From Aliidiomarina indica (GTDB lineage: Bacteria; Pseudomonadota; Gammaproteobacteria; Enterobacterales; Alteromonadaceae), in contig NZ_JACAVQ010000004.1 in NCBI RefSeq assembly GCF_015354615.1, positions 1 through 64,000 of the forward strand: a DNA stretch of 64,000 nt. Direction: 5' to 3'. The notes beneath the pieces are model-generated. The model made no database searches and had not been told where the DNA came from. It saw only the letters and a program-made list of their open reading frames with translations. Shown here piece after piece: positions 19,877 to 30,000 of the stretch. The position numbers and the translations under genes are program-made. Position 1 is the first letter of the stretch. Each line of letters starts with the position of its first letter.

Positions 19877-20542
19877 GTGAAAACCAAAATCAAACAGCTC
19901 GCTGATGACGTTTCCACACTACAAGGGCAACTGCTTTCCATGCCAGATGACTTGTTGCTTGAGGTTGATCCTCGCGACAACGAATAATTAAAGCGTGGTT
20001 TGGAATTTATCGCGTCGTTTAACGATGAATTTGGCATATTCAGGCAAGCGCGAGTGCCATTGAAAAGCTGCTGACCTCTTATTTTTAAGTCACTAAGGAA
20101 GAAGAAGATGTTGTAGCCGAAACGGTGCGGAATAAACAAGCTGTGAAATCACTTGATAAATCAAAACCCGTGGCGTTAGAAAGTGATTTTACCTTCAAGC
20201 GGCTATACGGCACTGTTTTTAATGGTATGGCTCATACCGATATAAAGACGTGAGAAACGCTATATGTGAAGGTGCTGCAAGAACTGTATCAAATTGACCC
20301 AGGTAATTTTGTACAAATGGCAGACGCCCCCAAGTTTATCTCCAAACGTGGTAATCCGATGTACTCTCGCTCGCATGATAAGCTTCGTGTCGCTTCTTAG
20401 TTACCCGCTGGTGTTAGTGCTGAGAACAATCATTTCATCCAATGGAATTCGCGATAAACTGATCACAATAATTCAACATTTTGGTGTAAAAACTAAAGAA
20501 ATAAAAGTATATTTACGTGAAGATAGAAACCCGCGTGGATAA
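19877..20542 (+). pseudogene. Decayed unknown gene between DUF262 and ZorA genes
   Basis: A reading from GTG 19877 starts MKTKIKQLADDVSTLQGQL and stops at TAA 19985. After a frameshift near 20040 a second frame continues through TAA 20086, TGA 20251 (where KTW seems to have become KT-stop) and TAG 20398, and a further frameshift near 20440 gives IIQHFGVKTKEIKVYLREDR up to the TAA at 20540-20542. Joined, the pieces give a protein of about 220 residues with a long N-terminal coil and a C-terminal domain containing FISKRGNPMYSR, LRVAS and PAGV segments, a pattern I have seen in proteins beside restriction genes but cannot name. At least four stops and two frameshifts show it is dead. Confidence 0.75.
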
Positions 20543-20553
20543 GGGAGCTACAG

Positions 20554-22248
20554 ATGTTTAACAGTTTTATCGAAGGATTTTTACGCGGGACGACCGCCTC
20601 TTCAATCGCTGAAGTATTTCTTTGGATAATATTAGGCGTTTTGGTTTTTGCGCTTTATAAGGCAAACAAAGGTGAGCAATCTCAGTTTACTTATCAAGCG
20701 CCTAATATCCTCACTTCTTTAGGTATTTTGGGTACCTTTACCGGTATTGTTATTGGATTGCTCGGTTTTAATTTCGGTAGTGCGGAAGATATCAATCAAT
20801 CCATACCAACCTTACTCGGCGGTTTGAAAACTGCGTTCATTACGAGTTTAGCCGGTATGGCGGCAGCCATCATATTCAAGGGCATGGACTCACTTTATTT
20901 CGCCACAAAACGGCAACACCTGGAAAAACCCGACGAAGTGACCCCTAATCATATTCATGCTGAACTAAAAGCGTCTAATGACAATTTATTGGCTCTGAAA
21001 AAAGCACTTGCAGGCGAGGAAGACAGCTCTTTGGTAGGGGTGATGAAACTTGCCCGCGCGGATCAGCGCGAAGCGTTTGAAAAGCAATTCAAAATGCATG
21101 ACGAATTTGCTGAAGACTTGTTTGATGAAATGCAAAATTTTGCAGAATTACTCTCTAAATCAGCCACTGAAACGGTTATTGAGGCATTGAAAGAGGTAAT
21201 CGTTGAGTTTAATCATAACTTAACCGAGCAGTTCGGTGAAAACTTCAAACGTCTCGACGAGTCTGTGAAGAAGCTTGTGGAGTGGCAGCAGCAGTATATG
21301 GAACAAATGGAGCAAATGGCTGAGCACTATGGTGAGGGTGTGAAAGCGATTGATGCAACAAAGGTTGCTGTTGTTGAGATTGGCGACAAAACTGCAGAGA
21401 TTCCAAAATCTATGGCGGAAATGCAGACAGTATTACAAGTGAATCAACATCAAATCCAAGAACTTCAACGCCACCTTGAAGCCTTTGCTGAGATGAAAGT
21501 GCAAGCACGAGAAGCGATTCCAGATATTCAAGGTCAGTTGGATCATGTAACCAAGAAACTTGCAGAAGCTGCCGATGCAATGGAGAGCTCATTGCGAGAG
21601 GGTGCTGGCGAGTTTGGTAAGTCCGTCGAGCTCACCAATCAAAGCATGCGTGATGTAGCATCGAACGTTGCCAGTAATGCCGATGAAATTAAAGAGAAGC
21701 TGACAGATTCTTCCGAGAGCATTGCAGCAGCTACGCGCGATATGATGGATAGCCTCGAGAAAGGTGCCGAGTCATTGCGAACTTCAGTGAATGAGTCAAT
21801 CGACGGTGCTTTACAAGGTATTCGAGACAGCATTGAGAAGTCCGTAGGTAGTATGGAATCAGAACTCAATCGTGTCATTAAAGACGCTGGTGTGGGCATC
21901 GAAGATGCGAATAAAGCAATGGTGCAGCACTTGCAGAGCAGTGCTAGAGAGTTGCAGCAGAGCTTGGACAGCTCTGTTGAAGATGTTCTTAGTTCAGTTC
22001 GAGACTCGGTGGGTAAAGCACTTTCAGCGATTCCAACACAAGTCCAGGACTCTGTTGACACGGTTGGTAAAGGAATTAGCAAACAAGTTGAAATTATGGA
22101 CCAGCAGATGGGCGATGAAGTGACTCGTGTTATTTCTAACATGGGAACGGCGCTTGCTCAGGTAACCGAGAAGTTTACCACTGATTATTCTCAACTTGTT
22201 AAGCAAATGGACGCAGTACTTCGTAGTCAACCGAACCAGAGACAATAA
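20554..22248 (+). CDS. zorA: ZorA-like MotA/ExbB-family motor stator subunit
   Basis: This 564-aa protein has three membrane helices (about residues 15-36, 53-72 and 92-112) in the MotA/TolQ/ExbB pattern, including GILGTFTGIVIGL and TAFITSLAGMAAA. It then has a very long cytoplasmic helical tail (about 130-564) with heptad-like repeats. This is the build of Zorya ZorA, whose tail transmits motor rotation or tension to the cytoplasmic effectors. AGGGAG precedes the ATG at 20554. ZorB follows after three bases. The GGLKT and TSLAGM segments match the proton-channel family. Confidence 0.85.
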   Translation: MFNSFIEGFLRGTTASSIAEVFLWIILGVLVFALYKANKGEQSQFTYQAPNILTSLGILGTFTGIVIGLLGFNFGSAEDINQSIPTLLGGLKTAFITSLAGMAAAIIFKGMDSLYFATKRQHLEKPDEVTPNHIHAELKASNDNLLALKKALAGEEDSSLVGVMKLARADQREAFEKQFKMHDEFAEDLFDEMQNFAELLSKSATETVIEALKEVIVEFNHNLTEQFGENFKRLDESVKKLVEWQQQYMEQMEQMAEHYGEGVKAIDATKVAVVEIGDKTAEIPKSMAEMQTVLQVNQHQIQELQRHLEAFAEMKVQAREAIPDIQGQLDHVTKKLAEAADAMESSLREGAGEFGKSVELTNQSMRDVASNVASNADEIKEKLTDSSESIAAATRDMMDSLEKGAESLRTSVNESIDGALQGIRDSIEKSVGSMESELNRVIKDAGVGIEDANKAMVQHLQSSARELQQSLDSSVEDVLSSVRDSVGKALSAIPTQVQDSVDTVGKGISKQVEIMDQQMGDEVTRVISNMGTALAQVTEKFTTDYSQLVKQMDAVLRSQPNQRQ

Positions 22249-22251
22249 GTC

Positions 22252-22956
22252 ATGTCTATTTTTGGTAACTTTAAAACAGGCGCGAGGCAGGATAGCGAAC
22301 ACTGGATGGGTGTCTCTGACTTAATGGCTGGATTGATGATGGTGTTTCTGTTCATTTCTGTCACGTTTATGAGATATGTGCTCATTGAAAAAGATAGAAT
22401 TCAGGAAATTGCTGTTACTTATCAAAATATACAGGTCGCTATATACGAACACTTACTCGAAGAATTTGAAAACGATTTAGAACAATGGGAAGCAGAAATT
22501 GATCGCGATACGCTTTCGTTTGAGTTTAAGAGCCCAGAAGTACTGTTTGCTGTAAATCAAATAGAGATTCAGCCTCGCTTTCAAGAGATACTGAACGACT
22601 TCTTTCCGCGATATTTAAATGTACTGGCAAACTTTGAAGAACATATCAGTGAAATACGTATAGAAGGACATACGGACAGCTCTTGGGGCGATGCATCACC
22701 TGCCGTAGCATATTTCAATAATATGGAGCTTTCGCAAGGTAGGACTAGATCGGTGTTGTCATACGTGTATGGAATTATCCCCTCAGATAGTACTGCCCAA
22801 CTATGGGTGAAAGAGAATGTTGCTGCGGTAGGCTTTTCGTCTTCCCGTTTAGTATTAGACGAATATGGAAATGAACTTCCACGGGAGTCGCGTCGCGTTG
22901 CGTTTCGTGTAATGACGAATGCAGATACTCAGATTCGACGGATATTGAATAACTAG
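22252..22956 (+). CDS. zorB: ZorB-like MotB/OmpA-domain motor subunit
   Basis: This 234-aa protein has one N-terminal membrane helix containing VSDLMAGLMMVFLFIS, where Asp23 is at the expected place of the proton-carrying aspartate. A coil follows, then an OmpA-type peptidoglycan-binding domain (IRIEGHTDSSW near residues 135-145, NMELSQGRTRSV, and a C-terminal SRRVAFRV). MotB-like ZorB anchors the motor to the cell wall. It is three bases after zorA and one base before the HNH gene, an order matching type II Zorya (ZorA, ZorB, ZorE). Confidence 0.85.
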   Translation: MSIFGNFKTGARQDSEHWMGVSDLMAGLMMVFLFISVTFMRYVLIEKDRIQEIAVTYQNIQVAIYEHLLEEFENDLEQWEAEIDRDTLSFEFKSPEVLFAVNQIEIQPRFQEILNDFFPRYLNVLANFEEHISEIRIEGHTDSSWGDASPAVAYFNNMELSQGRTRSVLSYVYGIIPSDSTAQLWVKENVAAVGFSSSRLVLDEYGNELPRESRRVAFRVMTNADTQIRRILNN

Positions 22957-22957
22957 T

Positions 22958-24076
22958 ATGAAAATTAACAGTGATTTTTCAGGTTTAGAAAGTGCCGTAG
23001 CGCGCCTACAGGCTGAGGAGACATCATTTAGGGTATCATTGGAGCGACAACGTTTTAATGAGATTGACACCTTGCTTGGCGGCGACGGAATTGATGTCTC
23101 GCCCGAGGAAATTGATTTTTCAACCGGCATAGCTGCGTTTAAAGGCCGGCAAGTTTTGTTATACATCCCCGATCATTCTTACGGATCAATGTTTTTAGAT
23201 GCCCAAAGAGACGGCTCTAAGGGGAATAAGTTCCATGTGACATGGTGCGGCACCTTGGAAAACATGCAGAAGAGGAATCGTTTCAAACGTTATACAGCGG
23301 TAAATGATCTCTCAGGTAAGTTTAAGATTTTTGGCTCGTCTAATGGTTATGGGAGTTCTGGTGAAGTTAGAGCCGAGCTCGCAGTGTGCCAAACTTGTTT
23401 AAGCAAATTAAATTATAAAGGCGCGCGGGATTTTAGCAAACGCCAGAAAATTACAGATGAATTCAGTATTCCGGAGTTTTTCGAGACTTACAGTTCATTC
23501 TTTAAATATATGCCGAGCTCTTTTGCTCAAAGAAAAGCGGGTTACAGCGATAATTGGAAAAGTATCTCGAACGCAGTAAGAGTTGATGTTGGGTATACTT
23601 GCCAATCATGCGATATCAACTTAAAGAGTCATCCTTACCTTTTACACGTGCATCATATTAACGGTGTTAAACATGATAATAACCGTTCTAATTTGAAAGC
23701 TTTGTGTGCTGACTGTCATCGAAAAGAACCACTTCATGATCACATGCATGTTTCTCGAGAAGATATGGCGATTATTAGTCACCTTAGAAACAAGACTCAT
23801 CAGTCTCATTCTGTTGACTGGACGGAGGCTATGGCATTTGCCGATCCTGCGGTTCATGGTGTGCTAGATCTCGCTAAATCAGCGGGGTGGCCGATGCCGG
23901 AAACTGGTTTCGAACCACAAAATGATCAAGGTGAAGTGATTGGAATGATAGAGGCGGCTTGGCCAAACTGGCGACTTGGAGTTGTTCTTGTTGAAAATGA
24001 TAAGTTTGAGCTTAAAGGTTGGCGCCTAATGACTGTAGAAGAAGCTCTTTCAGTAGGATTTAAAGATCTTCGTTAA
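22958..24076 (+). CDS. HNH endonuclease (ZorE-like position)
   Basis: This 372-aa protein has a classic zinc-supported HNH site around residues 215-260: CQSC, HVHHINGVKHDN, then N and CADCH. The N-terminal 190 residues have a further CQTC pair and no family I recognise. The C-terminal 90 residues (WPMPETGFE, WRLGVVLVEN) look like a small beta-rich domain. It begins one base after the zorB stop, so it is almost certainly co-translated with the motor. In type II Zorya the effector is the HNH protein ZorE. I am sure of the HNH domain, and less so of one-to-one ZorE equivalence. Confidence 0.8.
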   Translation: MKINSDFSGLESAVARLQAEETSFRVSLERQRFNEIDTLLGGDGIDVSPEEIDFSTGIAAFKGRQVLLYIPDHSYGSMFLDAQRDGSKGNKFHVTWCGTLENMQKRNRFKRYTAVNDLSGKFKIFGSSNGYGSSGEVRAELAVCQTCLSKLNYKGARDFSKRQKITDEFSIPEFFETYSSFFKYMPSSFAQRKAGYSDNWKSISNAVRVDVGYTCQSCDINLKSHPYLLHVHHINGVKHDNNRSNLKALCADCHRKEPLHDHMHVSREDMAIISHLRNKTHQSHSVDWTEAMAFADPAVHGVLDLAKSAGWPMPETGFEPQNDQGEVIGMIEAAWPNWRLGVVLVENDKFELKGWRLMTVEEALSVGFKDLR

Positions 24077-24092
24077 CGACAGGATAAAGTGA

Positions 24093-27000
24093 ATGTTACC
24101 TAGTATTGTCGCAAAGGAAATGCAAAACGCAGTTGCGGATTACATGCAGACCACGTTTCCCATTGCTACGCCTTATTTTCAGCGGGTGGCACCGGAGCAA
24201 GATCCCTCTCCTCAAGCACTTATTTCCGAGCTACTAGCCCGTGATGGAGCGGTAGTAAAAGGGCCTTATTTAGATATAAAGCTACCTTTTCGGGTGGCTT
24301 CGCAAGAGCAACTTCCATTTAAACGCTACCAATTAGGCTATCAACCTTATGTTCATCAGTTAAAGTCTTTTGAACGCTTATGTGCTGAACAGCCTCGCTC
24401 AACCATTGTCTCTACCGGAACCGGTTCTGGTAAAACCGAGTGCTTTATGCTGCCGGTGCTTGATGATTGTTTGCAGCGCCGTGAACCGGGTATAAAAACC
24501 ATTATTGTATACCCGATGAATGCTTTGGCTACGGACCAAGCTCGACGGTTTGCAAAAGAAATTGCTGCGTTAGATACACAATTAACGGTAGGTCTGTTTG
24601 TTGGTGGCGATGAAAAAGCGGGGGCTCATGATCACATGGGGCGTGACCATGTCATAACCTGTAAGAAAACACTGAGAAAGCACCCGCCAGATATTCTACT
24701 TACCAACTATAAAATGCTCGATTTTTTGCTGATTCGCCCAAAAGATCAGCCGCTGTGGAAGCATAATACACCAGGCATGTTGCGCTATATTGTGGTAGAT
24801 GAGCTCCATACCTTTGATGGTGCGCAAGGTACAGATTTAGCCTGTTTGATTCGTCGTTTACGTGATCGCCTAGAGTGCGGACCAGAACTTGCTTGTGTCG
24901 GTACGTCGGCAACGATGGGGAGCGACTCTCAACGCGAGTTGCTTGCTTATGCGAGCACCGTGTTTGCCACCGAATTTGATGATGATTCAATTATTGGTGA
25001 AGACCGCTTGAGTCCGCAAGAATACCTTACTAAATCCCCAGAATACTTCACGATGCCAAGTGCAAATGATCCAGCGCTTGATCCTGAAGCCTATGAGCAC
25101 GCTGATGAATATTTGAGTGCTCAGGTAAAACTATGGTTTCCAGAGCTTGAAGCCAATGCCATTCCGCACTTTCAACATGAAGAAGTGATAGAAAACGCGA
25201 GAGCGAGTACAGCGCTTGGTGAACTTCTTCATAAACATGCCGGCTTTCATCAGCTGGTTAAGTCTACCGCCTCATTAAAAAGCATTCAGGAGTTGGCTGC
25301 CGATTGGTATGGCGGTGGTGATGCAACGTCACTACAAAAAGAACAGTATATAGCAAGCATAACGGCCTTAGTTTCCGCTGCTCGAGTTGAGAAAGGTGAG
25401 AACCCGTGGCTTAGCGAAAGCCCGAACGATTGGACGAATCCGCTATTGCAAGTGCGACATCAGCTTTGGTTGCGCGAGTATCGGCGGTTAGTGTGCCGCG
25501 TGCCAGAGCGTGCCGATACGCCTTTGACCATCGAGTTCTCAGATGACTTAACCGATCAAACAAATCCGTTACATTTACCACTGCTACATTGTCGCGAGTG
25601 CCATTTGGCAGCATGGGGTGCGGTCACCGAGCCGGGTGAACCAAACTTACAAGCTGGCACACAAAACTTTTACGAGCATTGGTTTTCTCACGCGCCGGAA
25701 AGTGTGCTGTTAGTTCCGTTAACTGACAGCGAAAATAAAGAGCATCAGATTCTCGATTTTTGTCCAAATTGCCGTCGTTTGCAGCCTGCGCGGAATGAAC
25801 AGAAATGCGTGGGTTGTCAGCACGAGCACCTGATTCGTGTTTGGAAACCAAACATAATTCGCGAAGCGAACCGTGATGGCGACGCCGTGCATAAATGCCA
25901 CCATGACTGTCCTGACTGTGGTGCCAAAGACACCATGATGATTGTGGGGGCGCAGGCTCCCACCTTAACCGGTGTGATGACTGGGCGGTTGTTTGGCTCG
26001 GTGTATAACGATGACTACAAGCTCATTGCGTTTTCGGATTCCGTGCAGGATGCAGCCCACCGCGCTGGCTTTCTCGGTGCCAACACCTGGCGGACAGTGG
26101 TGCGGCAAGCCATGGCAGGATGGCTGAAAACTACAAACCAAGATGTCACGCTTACGGACATGATGGATGAATTTCCTAAGTATTGGCGCAATAAAGTAGG
26201 TAATGATGCGCGTTTCTGTGGACTATTTATTGCTCCGAATATGGAATGGCTGAGTGATTACAGTTATTTGGTTGAAAATGGTCGCTTACCCACAGGGAGC
26301 AACCTACCTGATCTCATTCGCTACCGTTTAGCTTATGAGTGTTTTTTAGAGTTTGGTCAGCGGGCGGCAATTGGGCGTACATTAACGCGGACAGGGATGG
26401 CCGCGCTTCACGAAGACGACTCACTTACTGACGTTGTTCAAGAATTAACACCGAAGTTGCGCGAAGAATTTGAATCACTTCGCGACTTAACCAAGCAAGA
26501 CCTAACAGAATTTCTTTTAAGGTGGCTGCGGCATCTTTATAGGCTAGGTGCAATTTATTTGGATCAAATGGATGTGTTAATGGGAACCGGGGATACCTAT
26601 AAGTTTGCCAAACTAGGAGACCGTCAAAAATATTTGCCAAGTTTAGGTCGGGCTATCTTACAGCCATCTCCAATTACACTTGGAAATCTCTCCAGAAGCT
26701 TTGAATCCTTGGTTGTTAAAAGTCGCAAGTCGTGGAGTGTGCGTTGGCTGGAGAAAACGATAGGCAGAGACAACGTATTCATTACAGCCGAAGCGACGAG
26801 TTTCTTCAAAAAGCTGACTCATGCGCTGGTCAAACACGATTGGCTGGTAGAACGTTACTGCAAAGAAGAGCCCGTATGGGCCTTAAACCCGAACAAACTT
26901 TGGATCAGTTCTCAGGTGGCACAGCTTAACTGTGACACCTGTCGCCATGGAATTGTCGTGCCAGAGAAACAGCTTCCAATGTTCGGTGAAAGCAGTTGTT

Positions 27001-30000
27001 TACGCTTAACCTGTGCGGGGCATCTACAAGTCGAGGCGGATAGTGTTCGCTCAGCGGTTGATTACGGTAAATCAGCTCCGCGCCGGCTTGTTCCCCATGA
27101 ACATACCGGCCTTCTCCAACGCGAAGATCGAGAGCGGGTAGAGCAGTCTTTTATTTACGGTACTGAGCCTTGGGATGTGAATTTGCTCTCGGCGACACCC
27201 ACGTTAGAAATGGGGATTGATATCGGTGCGCTGTCGTCGGTATTTTTGCTTTCGGTGCCGCCTGCACAGGCAAATTATTTGCAGCGTATTGGCCGTGCGG
27301 GTCGTCGTGATGGTAATGCAATGGCGGTTACCCTTGCCGGTGGGCAGAACCATGACCAGTATTTTTATGCAGATCCGTTGAAAATGATGTCTGGAAGTGT
27401 ACACACGCCCGGTGTATTCCTAAAAGCCATAGCGGTTTTAGAGCGGCAGTTAATAGCCTATAGCTTTGATCGTTGGGTATTAACAGGTGTTGATGAACTT
27501 GCGCTACCGGGCGAATTAAGAAAGGTTATCGATGCGGTCGAGAACGGTCATACGGATAAGTTTCCTTATAACTTGATTTTCTTTGTGACAGAACATCGGC
27601 ATGCACTGCTTTCTAGCTTCTTTGGTATGTTTCCTGAGCTTGAAGATAGCGAGCGCACTTATTTAGATAAGTTTGTTAGCGATCAAGGTGAAGGTTCGTT
27701 AAGTTGGCGCCTGATTAACCGCTTGCAGAAGCTTTCAGAAGAGCGGGCATCGCTCTCACGCCGAATTAACCAACTCAAAGTTGAGCGTGAGCGATTAAAA
27801 CGTTTGCCCGAAGATGAAGAAATTAAACATCAAATCGACGTGGTGGAGCAAGAGCGGGTGGCGCTTATGTCGTTACATCGCGCTCTGAATAAACAAAATA
27901 CGCTTAACTTTTTTACTGACGAAGGTTTGCTGCCGAATTATGCCTTCCCAGAAGAAGGCGTGACGCTGCGTTCTGTTATTATTAAACGCCGTGTGGTTGA
28001 ACAAGGGGATGACCAACAGAAGCCTTATGAAAAATTGGCTTATTCATTTCAGCGGCCTTCGCAGGCGGCTCTGAGCGAACTCGCTCCGTTGAGTCGTTTT
28101 TATGCGGTGAGCCATGAACTCGAAGTTGAGCAAATCGACTTACAACTCTCAGAAACAGAAGAGTGGCGCTTCTGTGCGCGATGCCAATTTACTGAACGCG
28201 TTGATTCCGGTGATCGACATAGTGCTTGCCCTAAATGTGGCGATCCCCAATGGGCTGATTCAGCACAGAAGCAACAGGTTCTAAAGCTACGACAGGTTTA
28301 TGCGACGGTTGACGATAAAGATAGCCGTATTGGTGATGATTCTGAAACACGTGAGCCGAAGTTTTTCAACACGCAAAAGCTGGTGGATATTCCGCAACAA
28401 GAAATGCAGGGTGGTTTTCGTTTAAAGAGCGATATATTGCCTTTCGGTTTTGAGTATTTGCAGAAGGTAACCCTTCGAGAAGTGAATTTTGGCCCTAAGG
28501 GTGGCTCTCGGAATCGCATTACCGTAGCCGGCGATGAATCATCGCGGCAAGGTTTCAAGATTTGCAAACACTGCGGCAAGGTTCAAAAAGAACGATGGGG
28601 TAAATATGAAGAGCCTCACGCGTACTCCTGTAAGTTAAAGAAAAACCCTGAGTTAGACAGCGAAAAAGAATATTTAGAAAGCTTGTTCTTATATCGAGAG
28701 CTGACTTCGGAAGCCATTCGAATTCTATTACCACTGAGTGAAGTTGCCTACTCAGACGAGAAGCTTCATTCATTTATTGCTGCTTTGAACCTTGGTTTAA
28801 AAACTCATTTCCAGGGAGACGTGACTCATTTAGAAGTGACGGAAATGAAAGAGCCGGGTGGTGAAGGCAGCGGCGAACGAGTCTATTTGGTGGTTTACGA
28901 TAAAATACCGGGCGGAACCGGATATTTAAAAGACTTAATGCGTGCCCCTCAGAATCTCATGACCATGCTAGAGAAGGCGCATGGCGTGTTAACCACCTGT
29001 TCTTGTATTGATAGCGAGCATTTAGATGGCTGTTACGAGTGTATTCTAGCTTATCGAAATAGCCGCAATATGCCACGAATTTCTCGGCGCGAAGCGAGTG
29101 AGTTGCTCGGTGAAATATTGAATTTGCGAGCTGAAATTGAAGAAGTTGAAAGCTTAGGTGAAATTTCTACCAATACGCTCATTGAAAGCAAGTTAGAGCA
29201 ACGTTTTGTTGATGCACTAGGGCGATTGCCCGGAGCGCAGCTTAGTAAGAGCCTTGTGAATGGTAAAAGCGGTCACTTGTTGACTCTGATTGATGAACAA
29301 GGCCGACCAATGCCTTGGCTGCTTGAACATCAAGTAAACCTAGGGCCAGAACAGGGAGTGGAATTAAACACGCGCGTTGACGTGATGTTGATCCCTGCGC
29401 GCACCGAAGACCAAAAGCATACGAAACCTATCGCTGTATACTTAGATGGACTGCAATATCACCATGCGATTATGGATGATGATGTTGCTAAACGTTCAGC
29501 GCTCCTACAAAGCGGCAAATACTGGGTGTTTTCTCTGAATTGGGATGATTTACCCGATATTGGCAAACAAGCAGAGGTGCCTTTTCGCGATTTAATGGGA
29601 TTAGACGGCGTAGCACAAAGTCACATGAAAGCCATGTACGACCAAGTTGCAGGTATTCGCTGGTTGAAAGCAGATGATTGTCAGCGTTTGAACATGAGCG
29701 CTTCTTTGCAATGGCTCAGCGAATTCTTGCGAAACCCTGCACAAACTCGTGGTCAACTAGAGCAGCGAGCGATATACCGTGTCATGACGGCATTAAATCC
29801 TGTCGCGGTAAAAGACACTGCACTGAAGCAGCGCTTGGGGTATCGAATACAAGAAGTCGCTCCGCCTTCAGTGATTACTCGTCTTAACATTGATCAGGCG
29901 GAAATGATTCCCGGTGGCTTTATGAATGCTTTCGATAATCGCCCAGGTAAGCATGGTTTAGCGGTCACCCTTCCTCTAGCCATGATGAGCAATTTAATCC

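Noticed and set aside
21639-22142. 167-codon minus-strand open frame across zorA
   Set aside because: It is the shadow of the heptad-rich coiled-coil codons of zorA; no ribosome binding site, Ser-rich composition and no recognisable domain.
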